Source of the DNA: Azospirillum lipoferum 4B
Lineage (GTDB): Bacteria; Pseudomonadota; Alphaproteobacteria; Azospirillales; Azospirillaceae
DNA length: 64,000 bases
Direction: 5' to 3'
Assembly: GCF_000283655.1 (NCBI RefSeq)
Contig: NC_016586.1
Coordinates: forward strand, 139,001 to 203,000
Below are positions 52,802 to 62,615 of the stretch, one piece after another. Position 1 is the stretch's first letter. Each line of letters begins with the position of its first letter. Below the pieces are notes generated by a model. The model ran no database searches. It had not been told where the DNA came from and worked only from the letters and a program-made list of their open reading frames with translations. The position numbers and the translations under genes were made by a program.

Positions 52802-53714
52802 GGCCGGAGGAGTTGAGCGCGGACAGGGGGCCCCCGGCCTCGGCCGCCACCTCCCGCGCCAGATCGAGGAAAGCCCGCACCACCGCCAGCCGGCGGCGTT
52901 CGCGCAGGCAGACCACATATTCGTCCATCTCGATCTCGGCCCCGGCAATGGGCAGCAGCACCAGCCGCCCGTCGCCGGTGAACTCGGCGGCGGAGGTGAA
53001 GCCGATGCCCAGCCCCGCCGCCACCGCCTCCACCACCGCTTCGCGGCCTTGAATCTCGATGATCGCGGCGGGCGTGACCTCCGCCGCTGACAGCGCGCGT
53101 TCGACCAGCCGGCGGGTCATCGATCCCGGTTCCCGCAGCACCAGCCGTTCCGCCGCCAGATCGGTCAGCGACACCGCCCGGCGCCGCGCCAGCGGATGCG
53201 CCTTCGGCAGCAGCGCCCGCACCGGATCGCGCCGCAGCGGCAGCACATAGAGCCGCGAGTCCCCCGGCACGTCGGCCAGCACCGCCACGTCGATGCGCGT
53301 CTCCATCAATCCTTCCAGCATGGTCCGCGAGTTGCCGACGGCCAGCGTCACCGTCGGTCCCGGATGGGCACGGGTGAAGCGGGCGATCAGCGGCACCGCA
53401 TGGAACGGCCCGTCCGCCCCGACCGCCAGCGTGCCGCCCTTCAGATGCCGGACCCCGGCCAGCAGCTCCATCGCCTCCTGCTCGGCGGCGAACAGGCGGC
53501 GGGTCACGGCGAACAGCGCCGTGCCGACCTCCGTCAGCGCCACCTGACGGTTGGAGCGGTCGAACAGGGTGACGCCATAGGTCTCCTCCAGCGCCTTCAC
53601 CTCCTGCGAGCAGGTCGGCTGCGTCACGTTCAGCAGGCGGGCCGCCTTGGTGAATCCCCCCTCCGTCGCCACCGCGTGGAAGGCGCGCAGCTGGGCGAAG
53701 TTCATTGATTTCAT
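52719..53714 (-). CDS. LysR-family regulator of aminoethylphosphonate genes
   Basis: A 331-residue LysR regulator. The HTH is LRAFHAVATEGGFTKAARLL, NVTQPTCSQEVKALEETYGV (residues 9-48). The effector domain contains LAVGADGPFHAVPLIARF and VVEAVAAGLGIGFTSAAEF. It is divergent from phnW by 105 bases and convergent with the permease gene, so it likely controls both arms. Start is ATG 53714 or ATG 53705 (MNFAQL); the latter matches LysR relatives better. The Ala/Pro-rich C-terminal tail overlaps the permease gene and is probably not functional. Confidence 0.9.
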   Translation of the reverse strand: MKSMNFAQLRAFHAVATEGGFTKAARLLNVTQPTCSQEVKALEETYGVTLFDRSNRQVALTEVGTALFAVTRRLFAAEQEAMELLAGVRHLKGGTLAVGADGPFHAVPLIARFTRAHPGPTVTLAVGNSRTMLEGLMETRIDVAVLADVPGDSRLYVLPLRRDPVRALLPKAHPLARRRAVSLTDLAAERLVLREPGSMTRRLVERALSAAEVTPAAIIEIQGREAVVEAVAAGLGIGFTSAAEFTGDGRLVLLPIAGAEIEMDEYVVCLRERRRLAVVRAFLDLAREVAAEAGGPLSALNSSGLSAAAMPASAAAAPRTAGHAAPAPRRR

Positions 53715-53728
53715 CTATGGACCCATAG
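53715..53728. promoter_or_regulatory. Palindrome in the LysR-phnW intergenic region
   Basis: CTATGGACCCATAG is an inverted repeat (arms CTATGG/CCATAG, 2-base centre). It adjoins the LysR start codon and lies 91 bases before phnW. The position suits an autoregulatory LysR site, although the sequence is not the common T-N11-A form. Confidence 0.45.
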
Positions 53729-53819
53729 GCCGAATGGATTGGCTTTATGATAGGCGAAGCGGCGTCATGGGGCCATTCCGACCGTCGCGCTTCCCCCCTT
53801 TCCTCCGGAATGGTCCCAA

Positions 53820-54938
53820 ATGTCTGACTCCGTGCCCTATCTGCTGACCCCGGGTCCGCTGACCACCTCTGCCACCGTCAAGCAGGCGATGTTGCGCGAC
53901 TGGGGCTCGCGCGACGGACGCTTCATCGATCTCAACGCCGGCATCCGCGCCCGGCTGGTGCGTCTGGCCGGCGGCAGCGCCGACAGCCATGCCGCGGTGC
54001 CCGTCCAGGGCTCCGGCACCTTTGCGGTGGAGGCGATGATCGGCACGCTGGTGCCGCGCGCCGGCCGGCTGCTGGTGCTGGTCAACGGCGCCTACGGCAC
54101 CCGCATGGTCCGCATCGCCGAGGTCGCCGGCCGGTCCGTCGCCGCGCTGGAAACGGCGGAGGACCAACCGGTGTCGCCCGCTTCGCTCGCCGAGGCGCTC
54201 GACGCCGATCCGGCGATCACCCATGTCGCCGTCGTCCACTGCGAAACCACCTCCGGCATCCTCAATCCCATCGAAGCGGTGGCGGAGGTGGTCCGCTCGC
54301 GTGGCCGCGCCCTGCTGATCGACGCCATGAGCGCCTTCGGCGCGCTGCCGCTGGACATGGCGGCGCTGGGCGCCGTGGCGGTGGCCGCATCCTCCAACAA
54401 ATGCCTGGAGGGGGTGCCGGGCATGGGCTTCGTCATCGCCCGCCGCGACGCGCTGGAGGCCGCAAAGGGCAACGCCCATTCCCTGTCGCTCGACCTGCAC
54501 GACCAATGGCGCGGCTTCGAGGCGAACGCGCAGTGGCGCTTCACCCCGCCCACCCATGTGGTGGCCGCCTTCGCCCAGGCGCTGGACGAGCATGAGGCGG
54601 AAGGCGGCGTCGAGGGACGCGGCGCCCGCTATCGCGCCAACGCCGCCATTCTGATCGACGGCATGCGGGCGCTGGGGTTCGAGACGCTGCTGCCCGGCCA
54701 TCTGCAGGCCCCGATCATCGTCACCTTCCGCATGCCGGCCGATCCGGCCTTCGTCTTCGCCGAGTTCTACGACCGGCTGCGCGAGCGCGGCTTCGTCATC
54801 TATCCCGGCAAGCTGACGGTGGCCGACAGCTTCCGCATCGGCTGCATCGGCCGGCTGGGCGCGGAGGAGATGACCGCCGCCATCGCCGCCATCCGCGCCA
54901 CCCTGTCCGAGATGGGCGTCGCGTCCGGCGCTCCCTGA
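53820..54938 (+). CDS. phnW: 2-aminoethylphosphonate-pyruvate transaminase
   Basis: A 372-residue PLP enzyme (class V fold). It converts 2-aminoethylphosphonate plus pyruvate to phosphonoacetaldehyde plus alanine. It begins with the family hallmark YLLTPGPLTTS. VQGSGTFAVEAMIGT near 61, VHCETTSGILNP near 139 and the PLP Lys in AASSNKCLEGVPG near 193 follow. It is the usual length for PhnW. phnX follows 29 bases later. Confidence 0.96.
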   Translation: MSDSVPYLLTPGPLTTSATVKQAMLRDWGSRDGRFIDLNAGIRARLVRLAGGSADSHAAVPVQGSGTFAVEAMIGTLVPRAGRLLVLVNGAYGTRMVRIAEVAGRSVAALETAEDQPVSPASLAEALDADPAITHVAVVHCETTSGILNPIEAVAEVVRSRGRALLIDAMSAFGALPLDMAALGAVAVAASSNKCLEGVPGMGFVIARRDALEAAKGNAHSLSLDLHDQWRGFEANAQWRFTPPTHVVAAFAQALDEHEAEGGVEGRGARYRANAAILIDGMRALGFETLLPGHLQAPIIVTFRMPADPAFVFAEFYDRLRERGFVIYPGKLTVADSFRIGCIGRLGAEEMTAAIAAIRATLSEMGVASGAP

Positions 54939-54967
54939 CCTCTCCTCTTTCCCGAAAGCCCGAATCC

Positions 54968-55798
54968 ATGAGCTTCGTCTATTCGCGCCGCTATACCGGT
55001 CCGTTGGAGGCCGTCATCCTCGACTGGGCCGGGACCACGGTGGACCATGGCTGCCTCGCCCCGGCCGGCGCCTTCATGGAGGCCTTCCGCCGTTCCGGGG
55101 TCACCATCACGCTGGATCAGGCCCGCGCCCCCATGGGCATGGCCAAATGGCACCACATCCAGGCGATCACCCGCATGGCGCCGGTGGCCGAGGCCTGGAC
55201 CGCCGTCCATGGCGCCGCCCCGACCGACGCCGATGTCGACCGGCTCTATGAGACCTTCCTGCCGCTGCAGGTGGATGTGGTGGCCCGGCATTCCGACCTG
55301 ATCCCCGGTGCGGCGGAGACGGTCGCCGCGATGCGGGCGCGCGGGCTGAAGATCGGCTCGACCACCGGCTATCCCCGCCCGGTGATGGACGTGGTGCAGC
55401 GCGTGGCGTCGGCGCAGGGCTACACGCCCGACATCACCGTCTGCGCGGGCGAGACGCCGGCCGGTCGTCCCGGCCCGGCGATGGCCTTGCGCTGCGTCGT
55501 CGAGCTGTCCATCTCGCCGGTGGAAGCCTGCGTGAAGATCGGCGACACCGTGGTCGATGTCGAAGAGGGGCTGAACGCCGGCATGTGGACCATCGCGGTG
55601 GCCGACACCGGCAACGAGGTGGGCCTGCCGCTCGCCGACTGGCAGGCGCTGGCGCCCGAGCGGCGCGACGCGCTGCATGTCGCAGCATCCGACCGGCTGG
55701 CTCGGGCCGGCGCCCACTATGTCGTCCGGTCCCTGGCCGAGGCGCTGCCGCTGCTCGACGCCATCGAAGCGCGGCTGGCCCGCGGCGAGAAGCCGTGA
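54968..55798 (+). CDS. phnX: Phosphonoacetaldehyde hydrolase (phosphonatase)
   Basis: A 276-residue HAD-superfamily enzyme that cleaves the C-P bond of phosphonoacetaldehyde to acetaldehyde and phosphate. The nucleophile is in AVILDWAGTTVDHG near residue 14. The Schiff-base Lys of the cap domain is in APMGMAKWHHIQAI near 53. Motif 2/3 TTGYPRPVMDVV near 134 and the acidic GDTVVDVEEGLNAG near 186 complete the site. The stop overlaps the GTG start of the next gene. Confidence 0.96.
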   Translation: MSFVYSRRYTGPLEAVILDWAGTTVDHGCLAPAGAFMEAFRRSGVTITLDQARAPMGMAKWHHIQAITRMAPVAEAWTAVHGAAPTDADVDRLYETFLPLQVDVVARHSDLIPGAAETVAAMRARGLKIGSTTGYPRPVMDVVQRVASAQGYTPDITVCAGETPAGRPGPAMALRCVVELSISPVEACVKIGDTVVDVEEGLNAGMWTIAVADTGNEVGLPLADWQALAPERRDALHVAASDRLARAGAHYVVRSLAEALPLLDAIEARLARGEKP

Positions 55799-57171
55799 GC
55801 GCGAATCCGCAACCCGACCGGTCCGAAGGCGACATCAATCTCGGGCCGCGGCGCGCAGGCTGGATGGCCGGCGCGCTCGGCCCCCGTTCCCGCGCGCTGG
55901 TGGAGCGCGACGCCGCCGCCTTCCTGAGGCAGTCCCTGTCCACCCCCTGCCTGTCGGCGATCCGCAAGGCCGAGGGCATCTGGATCGAGGACATGGACGG
56001 CCGCCGCTTCATGGATTTCCATGGCAACAGCGTCCATCACATCGGCTATGCCCACCCCCGGCTGGTGGCGGCGCTCAAGGCGCAGATGGACGAGCTGTCC
56101 TTCGCCCCGCGCCGCTTTGCTTGCGAGCCGGCGGCCGAACTGGCGGAGCGCCTCACCGCAATCGCTCCGACCGGCCCCGGCAGTCGCGTGTTGTTCGCGC
56201 CCGGCGGGTCGGAGGGGATCGAGATCGCGCTGAAGCTGGCCCGCGTTGCCACCGGCCGCTTCAAGACGGTCTCATTCTGGGACGCCTTCCACGGTGCCGG
56301 CTTCGGTTCGTCCAGTGTCGGTGGGGAGGCGCTGTTCCGCTCCAACGGGATCGGGCCGCTGCTGGCGGGAACCGAACATGTGGCGCCCTTCGCCTGCGCC
56401 CGCTGTCCCTACGGCTTCGACCCGGCCCCCGGCGGCGGTCCCGACCTCGACACCTGCCGGATGACCTGCGCGCGGATGCTGCGCTATGTGCTGGAGAAGG
56501 AGGGCGACGTCGCCGCCGTGGTGGCGGAGCCGGTGCGCGCCGTGCCCTATGTGCCGCCGCCGGGCTTCTGGGCGGAGGTGCGGCGGGCCTGCGACGACGC
56601 CGGCGCCCTGCTGATCTTCGACGAAATCCCGACCGGCCTCGGCAAGACCGGCAGCCTGTTCAGCCATGAGCCCTTCGGCGCGCGGCCGGACATCCTGGTG
56701 CTGGGAAAGGCGCTTGGCGGCGCCATGCTGCCGCTGGCGGCGGTGATCGCCCGCGCCGGGCTGGACGTGGCAGCCGACCGCGCGCTCGGCCACTACACCC
56801 ACGAGAAGAACCCGCTGCTCGCCCGCGCCGGCCTGACGACCCTGGACATCGTCCGGGACGAAGGGCTTGCGGAGCGCGCCGCGACTCTCGGCACCCTGGC
56901 GCTGGAGCGCCTGCGCGAGCTGACTGGGCCCCTGCCGGGCATCGCCGACATCCGGGGCGCCGGGCTGCTGATCGGGATCGAACTGGCCGACCATCTCGGC
57001 CGCAGCGCCGCCGACCGGGCGGAGGCGGCCTTCTACGCGGCACTCGCCGCCGGTGTCAGCCTGAAGATATCGCAGGGAACGGTTCTGACCCTGTCGCCAC
57101 CCCTGACCATCGCCGAGGCCGAGCTGGAGCGGGCTCTGGCAATCGTCGCCGCGGCAATCGGGTCTGCCTGA
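55795..57171 (+). CDS. pbfA: PbfA-like: (R)-1-hydroxy-2-aminoethylphosphonate ammonia-lyase
   Basis: A 458-residue class III aminotransferase-fold PLP protein. FHGNSVHHIGYAHPRL near 79, FAPGGSEGIEIALKLA near 133, the LIFDEIPTGLGKTG block near 279 and the PLP Lys in ILVLGKALGGAMLPLAAV near 304 are visible. Class III enzymes in phnWX operons have been shown to be PbfA, an ammonia-lyase. PbfA turns (R)-1-hydroxy-2-aminoethylphosphonate into phosphonoacetaldehyde, feeding PhnX. The start is GTG 55795, overlapping the phnX stop; no ATG is suitably placed. A true second AEP transaminase is the alternative. Confidence 0.78.
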   Translation: MSANPQPDRSEGDINLGPRRAGWMAGALGPRSRALVERDAAAFLRQSLSTPCLSAIRKAEGIWIEDMDGRRFMDFHGNSVHHIGYAHPRLVAALKAQMDELSFAPRRFACEPAAELAERLTAIAPTGPGSRVLFAPGGSEGIEIALKLARVATGRFKTVSFWDAFHGAGFGSSSVGGEALFRSNGIGPLLAGTEHVAPFACARCPYGFDPAPGGGPDLDTCRMTCARMLRYVLEKEGDVAAVVAEPVRAVPYVPPPGFWAEVRRACDDAGALLIFDEIPTGLGKTGSLFSHEPFGARPDILVLGKALGGAMLPLAAVIARAGLDVAADRALGHYTHEKNPLLARAGLTTLDIVRDEGLAERAATLGTLALERLRELTGPLPGIADIRGAGLLIGIELADHLGRSAADRAEAAFYAALAAGVSLKISQGTVLTLSPPLTIAEAELERALAIVAAAIGSA

Positions 57172-57264
57172 CGACGCAATCGGGATTTTTCAGGGACGTA
57201 AGCAGCCGCTCCGCCGCGATGCCGGTCGTTCGGCCGATGGACCCCATCCATCGGCAGCCATGGC

Positions 57265-58830
57265 TCAGCCGTTCTGCAATGTGCCGACGAAGCGGTCCAC
57301 CTGGGATTGGAGTTCGTGGACGCTGCGCTCCAGTTCCTGGATGCCGCCATGCAGGCTGGCGGCCGCGGTGCCGTTGCGTTGCGCCGAATCGGCAACGGTG
57401 CGGACATTCAGGCGGAGGCGCTCGGTACCCTGGGCCGCCTGCTGGACGGCGCGGCTGATTTCCGTGGTCGCCGAATTCTGCTGTTCGACGGCGGCGGCAA
57501 TCGACGCGCTGATGCTGTTGAGCTGTTCCATCACCCGCGAGATGTCGCCGATCTTGCCGGCGGCGTCGCCGGTCGAAGCCTGGATCGCGCCGATCAGGGC
57601 CGAGATCTCCTCCGTGGCCTTGGCGGTCTGGCCCGCGAGGTTCTTCACCTCGGTCGCCACCACCGCGAAGCCCTTGCCGGCCTCTCCCGCCCGGGCCGCT
57701 TCGATGGTGGCATTCAGCGCCAGCAGGTTGGTTTGCCCGGCGATGGATGTGATGAGGGTCAGGACGTCGCCGATCCGCCCGGCATCGCCGACGAGCCGGT
57801 TCATGAGGTCCACGGTGGTGGCGACCTGCCGGCTGGCACCCTGCGATTCGGACTGAGAGCTCTGTGCCTGGACGGAGATCTCGCGGATCGACGCCGCCAG
57901 TTCCTCCACAGCCGCCGCAACCGTCTGCACGTTGCTGCTGACCTCCTCCGAGGTATCGGCCACGCTATGGCTGACCGTGGCGTTCTCGCCGGCGCTGGCG
58001 GCCACCTCGCCGACCGCCAGACCCATGGACGTGGCGGTTCCGTTGACATCGGCCAGAAGGCGCCCGACATCGCGGTCGAAGGTCTCGGCGACCGAGGCCA
58101 GCGCGCGTTGCCGCTGCTGCTCGGCCTCCTCGCGCAGGCGCAGCTGCTCCGCTTCCAGACGGCGCCGTTCGACGGCATTTTCCCGGAAGGTCTGGACGGC
58201 GAGAGCCATCTTGCCGACTTCGTCCTCCCGGCCGGTGGCCGGAACCTCGACTTCGGTTTCCCCGGCGGCGAGCGTGCTCATCACCCGGGTCATCTGCGCG
58301 ATGGGGCGGGTGACGGTCCGGACGATGGCACCGAGGACGCCGCAGATCACCAGCACCGACAGCAGCGCGGCCAGCGCGATGACCATGGTGGTCGAGCGGA
58401 TGTCGGCCTGGATGCGCCGGGTCGACAGCGTGACCTGGAGCGTTCCGATCTGCGTCGCCTTCGCGCCCTCGTTCCGCGTGACGGGAGCGCTGCTGACGAT
58501 CCCGTCATCCGGCCGGGTCGCCGTGGCGCCATGGGCGGCAAAGACCTTGCCGTCCTTGTCCCTGATCGAGCTGCCGACATAGTCGGGATCGGCCGAAAGG
58601 GCGGCGAGCAGGGCCGAGGCCGCGTTCGCATCCATGTTCCACAGGGCCTCGCCGGCACCGCCGGCAAGGGCCGTCGCGACCATCTGCGCGCGTTCCGTAA
58701 GGCCGTTGCGGGCAACGGTCATGTTCATGTAGGCGATCCCCGTCATCGCGGCCAGGGCCAGGACGACGAACAGGGCGGCGATCGGGAACAGGACGCGGAC
58801 CGTAAGGCTGCGGCGGTAAATTCCGAACAT
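57265..58830 (-). CDS. Methyl-accepting chemotaxis protein
   Basis: A 521-residue chemoreceptor. TM1 is at about 8-32. A short periplasmic region of about 130 residues, with [20 protein letters not shown] resembling double-helix sensor modules, precedes TM2 (about 163-187). A HAMP domain runs to about 240, and the signalling domain's tip hairpin includes [40 protein letters not shown]. The C-terminus lacks an obvious CheR/CheB tether pentapeptide. ATG 58830 follows AAGGAG. It lies 90 bases after the periplasmic binding protein gene, suggesting that it senses ligand via that protein. Confidence 0.93.
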   Translation of the reverse strand: MFGIYRRSLTVRVLFPIAALFVVLALAAMTGIAYMNMTVARNGLTERAQMVATALAGGAGEALWNMDANAASALLAALSADPDYVGSSIRDKDGKVFAAHGATATRPDDGIVSSAPVTRNEGAKATQIGTLQVTLSTRRIQADIRSTTMVIALAALLSVLVICGVLGAIVRTVTRPIAQMTRVMSTLAAGETEVEVPATGREDEVGKMALAVQTFRENAVERRRLEAEQLRLREEAEQQRQRALASVAETFDRDVGRLLADVNGTATSMGLAVGEVAASAGENATVSHSVADTSEEVSSNVQTVAAAVEELAASIREISVQAQSSQSESQGASRQVATTVDLMNRLVGDAGRIGDVLTLITSIAGQTNLLALNATIEAARAGEAGKGFAVVATEVKNLAGQTAKATEEISALIGAIQASTGDAAGKIGDISRVMEQLNSISASIAAAVEQQNSATTEISRAVQQAAQGTERLRLNVRTVADSAQRNGTAAASLHGGIQELERSVHELQSQVDRFVGTLQNG

Positions 58831-58920
58831 CGCGACTCCTTGTTGAAGCGGCAGCCCCCAGGGAAACCGGGCTGTGGCCATCCTTGCCGGGTCGGCACCT
58901 GGGGCGCCGGCCGGGTGCCG

Positions 58921-59670
58921 TTACTTCGCGAGCGCCGACAGGTGCTGTTTCTGGAGGGTGCCGATGTCGATCTTCGTCAGCCCTTCGGCAAAGACCGCCG
59001 CCCACTTCCGCCCTTCCGGCTTGGTGTTGAAGGCGACGTGCAGCGTCTTCGATTCGAGCGTCGGGCCGAATTCGACCTTGCCCTGCAGGGGCTTCAGTTC
59101 GGCGGTGTTGCGCATCAGATAGGAGAAGACATAGCGGTCGATCTCCGCCGCCTCGATGCGGCCGGCGGCGACCTTGCGGATGTTGGTGGTATCGTCCACC
59201 ACCGCTTCCGGCTTCAGGCCGTTCGCCGCGATGGCGTCGCTCACCGGCTTGGCGTTCACATAGCCGTTGACCACGCCCAGCTTCAGGCGGGCCAGGGCGG
59301 ACGGGCTGGTGTCGGCGATCCTGGCGCCGGCGGGAACGATCAGGCCGAGGGGGCTGTCCCCGATCGGGCCGGAAAGGGCGAAGCCATCCAGATCCGAGGG
59401 ATATTCCGGGAAATACCCGACGACGCCGGCCTCTTCCTTGGCGCTGTGGACGGCGCGCTGCCAGGGCAGCACCTCGATGCTCACCGTATGCCCCATCGCC
59501 TTGAACGCTTCGCGGACCACGATGCTGGAGAAGCCGTTGTCCGGCAGCGAGCCGGAGTAGGGGGGCCATTCCAGCGTGGTCAGGCGAACCATGTCCGCGC
59601 TCGCTCCGGCGGTCGACGCCAGGATGGTGCCGGCCAGGATGAGGTTGAAACCCATCAGTCTACCAATCAT
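58921..59670 (-). CDS. Periplasmic substrate-binding protein (family 3 type)
   Basis: A 249-residue protein with a signal peptide cleaved near AGASA-DM (residue 25). MVRLTTLEWPPYSGSLPDNG, VSIEVLPWQRAVHSAKEE and VGYFPEYPSDL are typical of solute-binding family 3 proteins without dedicated permeases. It probably binds an amino-acid-like ligand. No ABC permease genes are near; the next gene in the operon is a chemoreceptor, suggesting a sensory rather than a transport role. Confidence 0.87.
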   Translation of the reverse strand: MIGRLMGFNLILAGTILASTAGASADMVRLTTLEWPPYSGSLPDNGFSSIVVREAFKAMGHTVSIEVLPWQRAVHSAKEEAGVVGYFPEYPSDLDGFALSGPIGDSPLGLIVPAGARIADTSPSALARLKLGVVNGYVNAKPVSDAIAANGLKPEAVVDDTTNIRKVAAGRIEAAEIDRYVFSYLMRNTAELKPLQGKVEFGPTLESKTLHVAFNTKPEGRKWAAVFAEGLTKIDIGTLQKQHLSALAK

Positions 59671-59965
59671 GGCGGTGCTCCCCGGAAGGTCCTGGCCCCG
59701 GCACAGGGCGAGAGGACAGCGTGTCGCGTTATGATATTTGCCGCGTCACTGTCGAATCCGCATCGTTAACTGCAGGTTACCAACCCAGATCCCACGAGTA
59801 TTTTCATGGAAAATTCATTGTTCGATTGTTGTTCGCGTGCCGATGAATCCGGATTTTGTTTTCGGTTTTATTTCGGACGTCGTCAAACTGTCATGGAATG
59901 ATCATCTCTGCGCAAATCAGGTCTGCGAAAGTCCGGGCAAGTCGATCCTGAAAAGGTGAATTCCG
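59671..59965. promoter_or_regulatory. Divergent promoter region of the two sensory operons
   Basis: A 295-base AT-richer gap separates two divergent signal-peptide genes. No palindrome or convincing -35/-10 pair stands out. The small ORF at 59738-59959 lacks a binding site. Confidence 0.4.
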
Positions 59966-60955
59966 GTGCAGTTCCTCCTGATCCTGCTGCTCGTCGTGGC
60001 GATGGCCACATCCGGCCGGGCCGAAACTCTGGCGGACCGCCAGTTCGCCATCATCTTCAACAACACCAAGACGGATGGAGGATTCAACGAACTGGCGTTG
60101 CGCGGCCTGCAACGGTTCAAGACCGAAACCGGCACCGATGCGCGGGAGAACGTCATCCGCACCGAGGAGGAGAGCATCCGGTCGATGCGGAACTTCGCGC
60201 GGTTCGGCATCCGCAACATCCTGCTGATCGGTTTCGTCAACGAAGGCGCGGTTTCCACCGTGGCGCAGGAGTTTCCGGACGTCCATTTCACTCTGATCGA
60301 CGGTCGGGTCGATCTTCCGAACGTGCGCTCCGTTCTCTTCCGCGAAGACGAGGCCGCGTATCTGGCGGGCATGGCGGCGGGATTGGCGAGCGGCACCGGC
60401 ACGGTCGGCTTCATCGGCGCGATGCCCATTCCGCCGATCAAGCGCTTCGAATGCGGGTTCATCCAGGGCGCCATGGCAAGCCGTCCGTCGGTCAGGCTGC
60501 TGCGCCGCTTTCTCGGCAACGAGGCGAACGCGTTCCGGGACAAGGATGCCGCGCACCGCGTGGCGGAGCAGATGATCGGGGAAGGGGCCGACGTCGTTTT
60601 CGCCGCCGCCGGCTATGCCGGGATCGGCGTGCTGGAGACGATGGCGACAGCCGGGCGTCTGGGGATCGGCGTGGACACCAACCAGAACGGCCTGTTTCCC
60701 GGCCATGTCCTGACATCGGCGCTGAAGCGGGTCGATGTCGCCGCCTATCTTGCCCTGAAGGATGCGCATGAGGGGAAATGGACCGGCGGGGTGCAGTATC
60801 TGGGGCTGGCGGAGCAAGGCGTGGATTGGGCGAGGGACGAGGCCAACGCGGCCCTGGTCGCCGGCCTGGCGCCCCGGCTTGGAACGGCTGCGGCGGAGAT
60901 CGCTGCCGGATCGCTGGCCGTGCGCCCGGCCGAACTGGTCGAGTCATGCCGCTGA
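59966..60955 (+). CDS. BMP-family periplasmic sensor-type binding protein
   Basis: A 329-residue protein of the Bmp/Med (PnrA-like) ABC solute-binding family. A signal peptide is cleaved near SGRAE-TL. FAIIFNNTKTDGGFNELALR, GLQRFKTETG, LIGFVNEGAVSTVAQEFPDV and AFRDKDAAHRVAEQMI (family Y/F-DxxKG-like region) follow. Related proteins bind nucleosides. The start is GTG 59966, 9 bases after AAAAGG. It overlaps the histidine kinase gene by 10 bases and has no transporter genes, so it probably feeds ligand information to that kinase. Confidence 0.85.
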   Translation: MQFLLILLLVVAMATSGRAETLADRQFAIIFNNTKTDGGFNELALRGLQRFKTETGTDARENVIRTEEESIRSMRNFARFGIRNILLIGFVNEGAVSTVAQEFPDVHFTLIDGRVDLPNVRSVLFREDEAAYLAGMAAGLASGTGTVGFIGAMPIPPIKRFECGFIQGAMASRPSVRLLRRFLGNEANAFRDKDAAHRVAEQMIGEGADVVFAAAGYAGIGVLETMATAGRLGIGVDTNQNGLFPGHVLTSALKRVDVAAYLALKDAHEGKWTGGVQYLGLAEQGVDWARDEANAALVAGLAPRLGTAAAEIAAGSLAVRPAELVESCR

Positions 60956-62589
60956 ATTGGATGCTGCGCGGCTGCCTCACCCGGTTCGGCGCCGTGTTCT
61001 CGGAAAGCCTGATGGTGCGGACCGTCGGGTTGATCTGCCTCCCCCTGCTGCTTGCGGTCGGTCTGGCGGTGGTGGTGGCGATCAGTTTTTCCAATCGGGA
61101 TGCCCGGACGGCGCTCGAGGCACGGGCCCGGCAGACGGTTGCGCTTCTCGCCGGCGGAGTCGGCGATGCGCTGTGGAACGTCGACCGGGTTGCGGCACAG
61201 TCGATCCTGCATCCTCTGTCGAAGGATCCCGACTTCGTCGGCGCGGTCGTCTTCGAGCGCGGCGGTTCGGTCTTCCTCGGACTGGGGGAGGTCGATCCGC
61301 CGCGCAGCGGACTGATCGTCGAACAGGTTTCCCTGATCCGGCTGACCGCAGGGGGACAGGCCGGGGAGCAGGGCAGGGGACAGCATATCGGTCAGCTGCG
61401 GCTTTACCTGACGACCGCGAATGCGGAACGGACCATCAACAGCCGGGCCTGGGCCATTGCGCTGAGCGGCTTGGGCCTGCTGGTCGCGGTGTGCGGGCTG
61501 CTGGCGGTCATCGTCCGTGGCGTCACCGCACCCGTGCGCCAGATGACCGACGGCATGGCCGTGCTGGCGGCCGGGAGGATCGATCTGGAGATCCCGCGGG
61601 TCGACCGCCGGGACGAGATCGGACGGATGGCGGCGGCGCTCGGCACCTTGAAGCAGCATGCGGCGGAGCGGCTGGAGTTCATCGAGCGTCAGGCCCGCCA
61701 CATGGAGGTGATCGAAGAGATCGTCGCCAAACGCACCGGGGAGCTGACCGCGGCGCTGGAAACCTTGAAGCTGGCGCAGAACGAACTGATCCGTTCCGAG
61801 AAGCTGGCGGCGCTCGGCGGCATGGTCGCCGCCATCGCGCATGAGATCAACACGCCCATCGGCAGCAGCCTGACGGTCGCGACGACGCTGTCGGACAAGA
61901 TCACGGAGTTCCAGGCCATTCTTCAGGGCAAGGAGCTGCGCCGGTCGGTCATCCGTGACTATTCCGACAGCTTCGGCACGGCGAGCCAGCTGTTGGTCGG
62001 CAATCTGCTGCGGGCCTCCGAACTGATCGGCCGTTTCAAGCGCGTGGCCGTCGACCAGACGGGCGAGCTGCGCCGCCGGTTCGAGCTCGATGTCGTCTGC
62101 GGCGAGGTCGTCGCCATGCTGCGGCCGACCTACAGGCATTCTCCGGTGTCCATCGATCTGAGGCTGCCCGGCGGCGTGGTGATGGACAGCTTTCCGGGTG
62201 CTCTCGGCCAAGTGCTGACCAATCTGATGACGAATGCCATGCTTCACGCCTTTGCCGACGCGACGGCGGCGGGGAGCATCACCGTCGGCGCGACGCTGGA
62301 GGAGGACGGCCGGCATGTGACCCTGACGGTGGCCGATGACGGGGCGGGCATCCCGGCGGCGGTTCTGCCGCGGATCTTCGATCCGTTCTTTACGACCAAG
62401 CTCGGTTCGGGCGGCAGCGGGCTTGGCCTGCACATCGTCTACGCCATCGTCATGCGGGTTCTGGGCGGGGTGGTGGCGGTGGAGAGCCAGATCGGCCAGG
62501 GAACCCGCTTTTCCATCGTCCTGCCGCTGGTGGCTCCGCAACAATCCGGGCAGGACGCCGTCGAGGAGCCGGTGATCATGCCCTCCTGA
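60946..62589 (+). CDS. Sensor histidine kinase paired with BMP-type binding protein
   Basis: A 547-residue membrane kinase. TM1 is at about 25-48. A periplasmic domain of about 110 residues (NRDARTALEARARQTVALLA) precedes TM2 (about 165-190) and a HAMP linker. The H-box MVAAIAHEINTPIGSSLTV has the phospho-His near residue 304. The HATPase domain has N-box LTNLMTNAMLHAF, G1 VADDGAGIP, F-box IFDPFFTTK and G2 GGSGLGLHIVY. No response regulator is adjacent inside the window. The small sensor region and the overlapping binding-protein gene suggest that it reads the ligand state of that protein. Confidence 0.9.
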   Translation: MPLNWMLRGCLTRFGAVFSESLMVRTVGLICLPLLLAVGLAVVVAISFSNRDARTALEARARQTVALLAGGVGDALWNVDRVAAQSILHPLSKDPDFVGAVVFERGGSVFLGLGEVDPPRSGLIVEQVSLIRLTAGGQAGEQGRGQHIGQLRLYLTTANAERTINSRAWAIALSGLGLLVAVCGLLAVIVRGVTAPVRQMTDGMAVLAAGRIDLEIPRVDRRDEIGRMAAALGTLKQHAAERLEFIERQARHMEVIEEIVAKRTGELTAALETLKLAQNELIRSEKLAALGGMVAAIAHEINTPIGSSLTVATTLSDKITEFQAILQGKELRRSVIRDYSDSFGTASQLLVGNLLRASELIGRFKRVAVDQTGELRRRFELDVVCGEVVAMLRPTYRHSPVSIDLRLPGGVVMDSFPGALGQVLTNLMTNAMLHAFADATAAGSITVGATLEEDGRHVTLTVADDGAGIPAAVLPRIFDPFFTTKLGSGGSGLGLHIVYAIVMRVLGGVVAVESQIGQGTRFSIVLPLVAPQQSGQDAVEEPVIMPS

Positions 62590-62615
62590 CCGACCTGCCG
62601 ATCCCGGTCCTGCGG

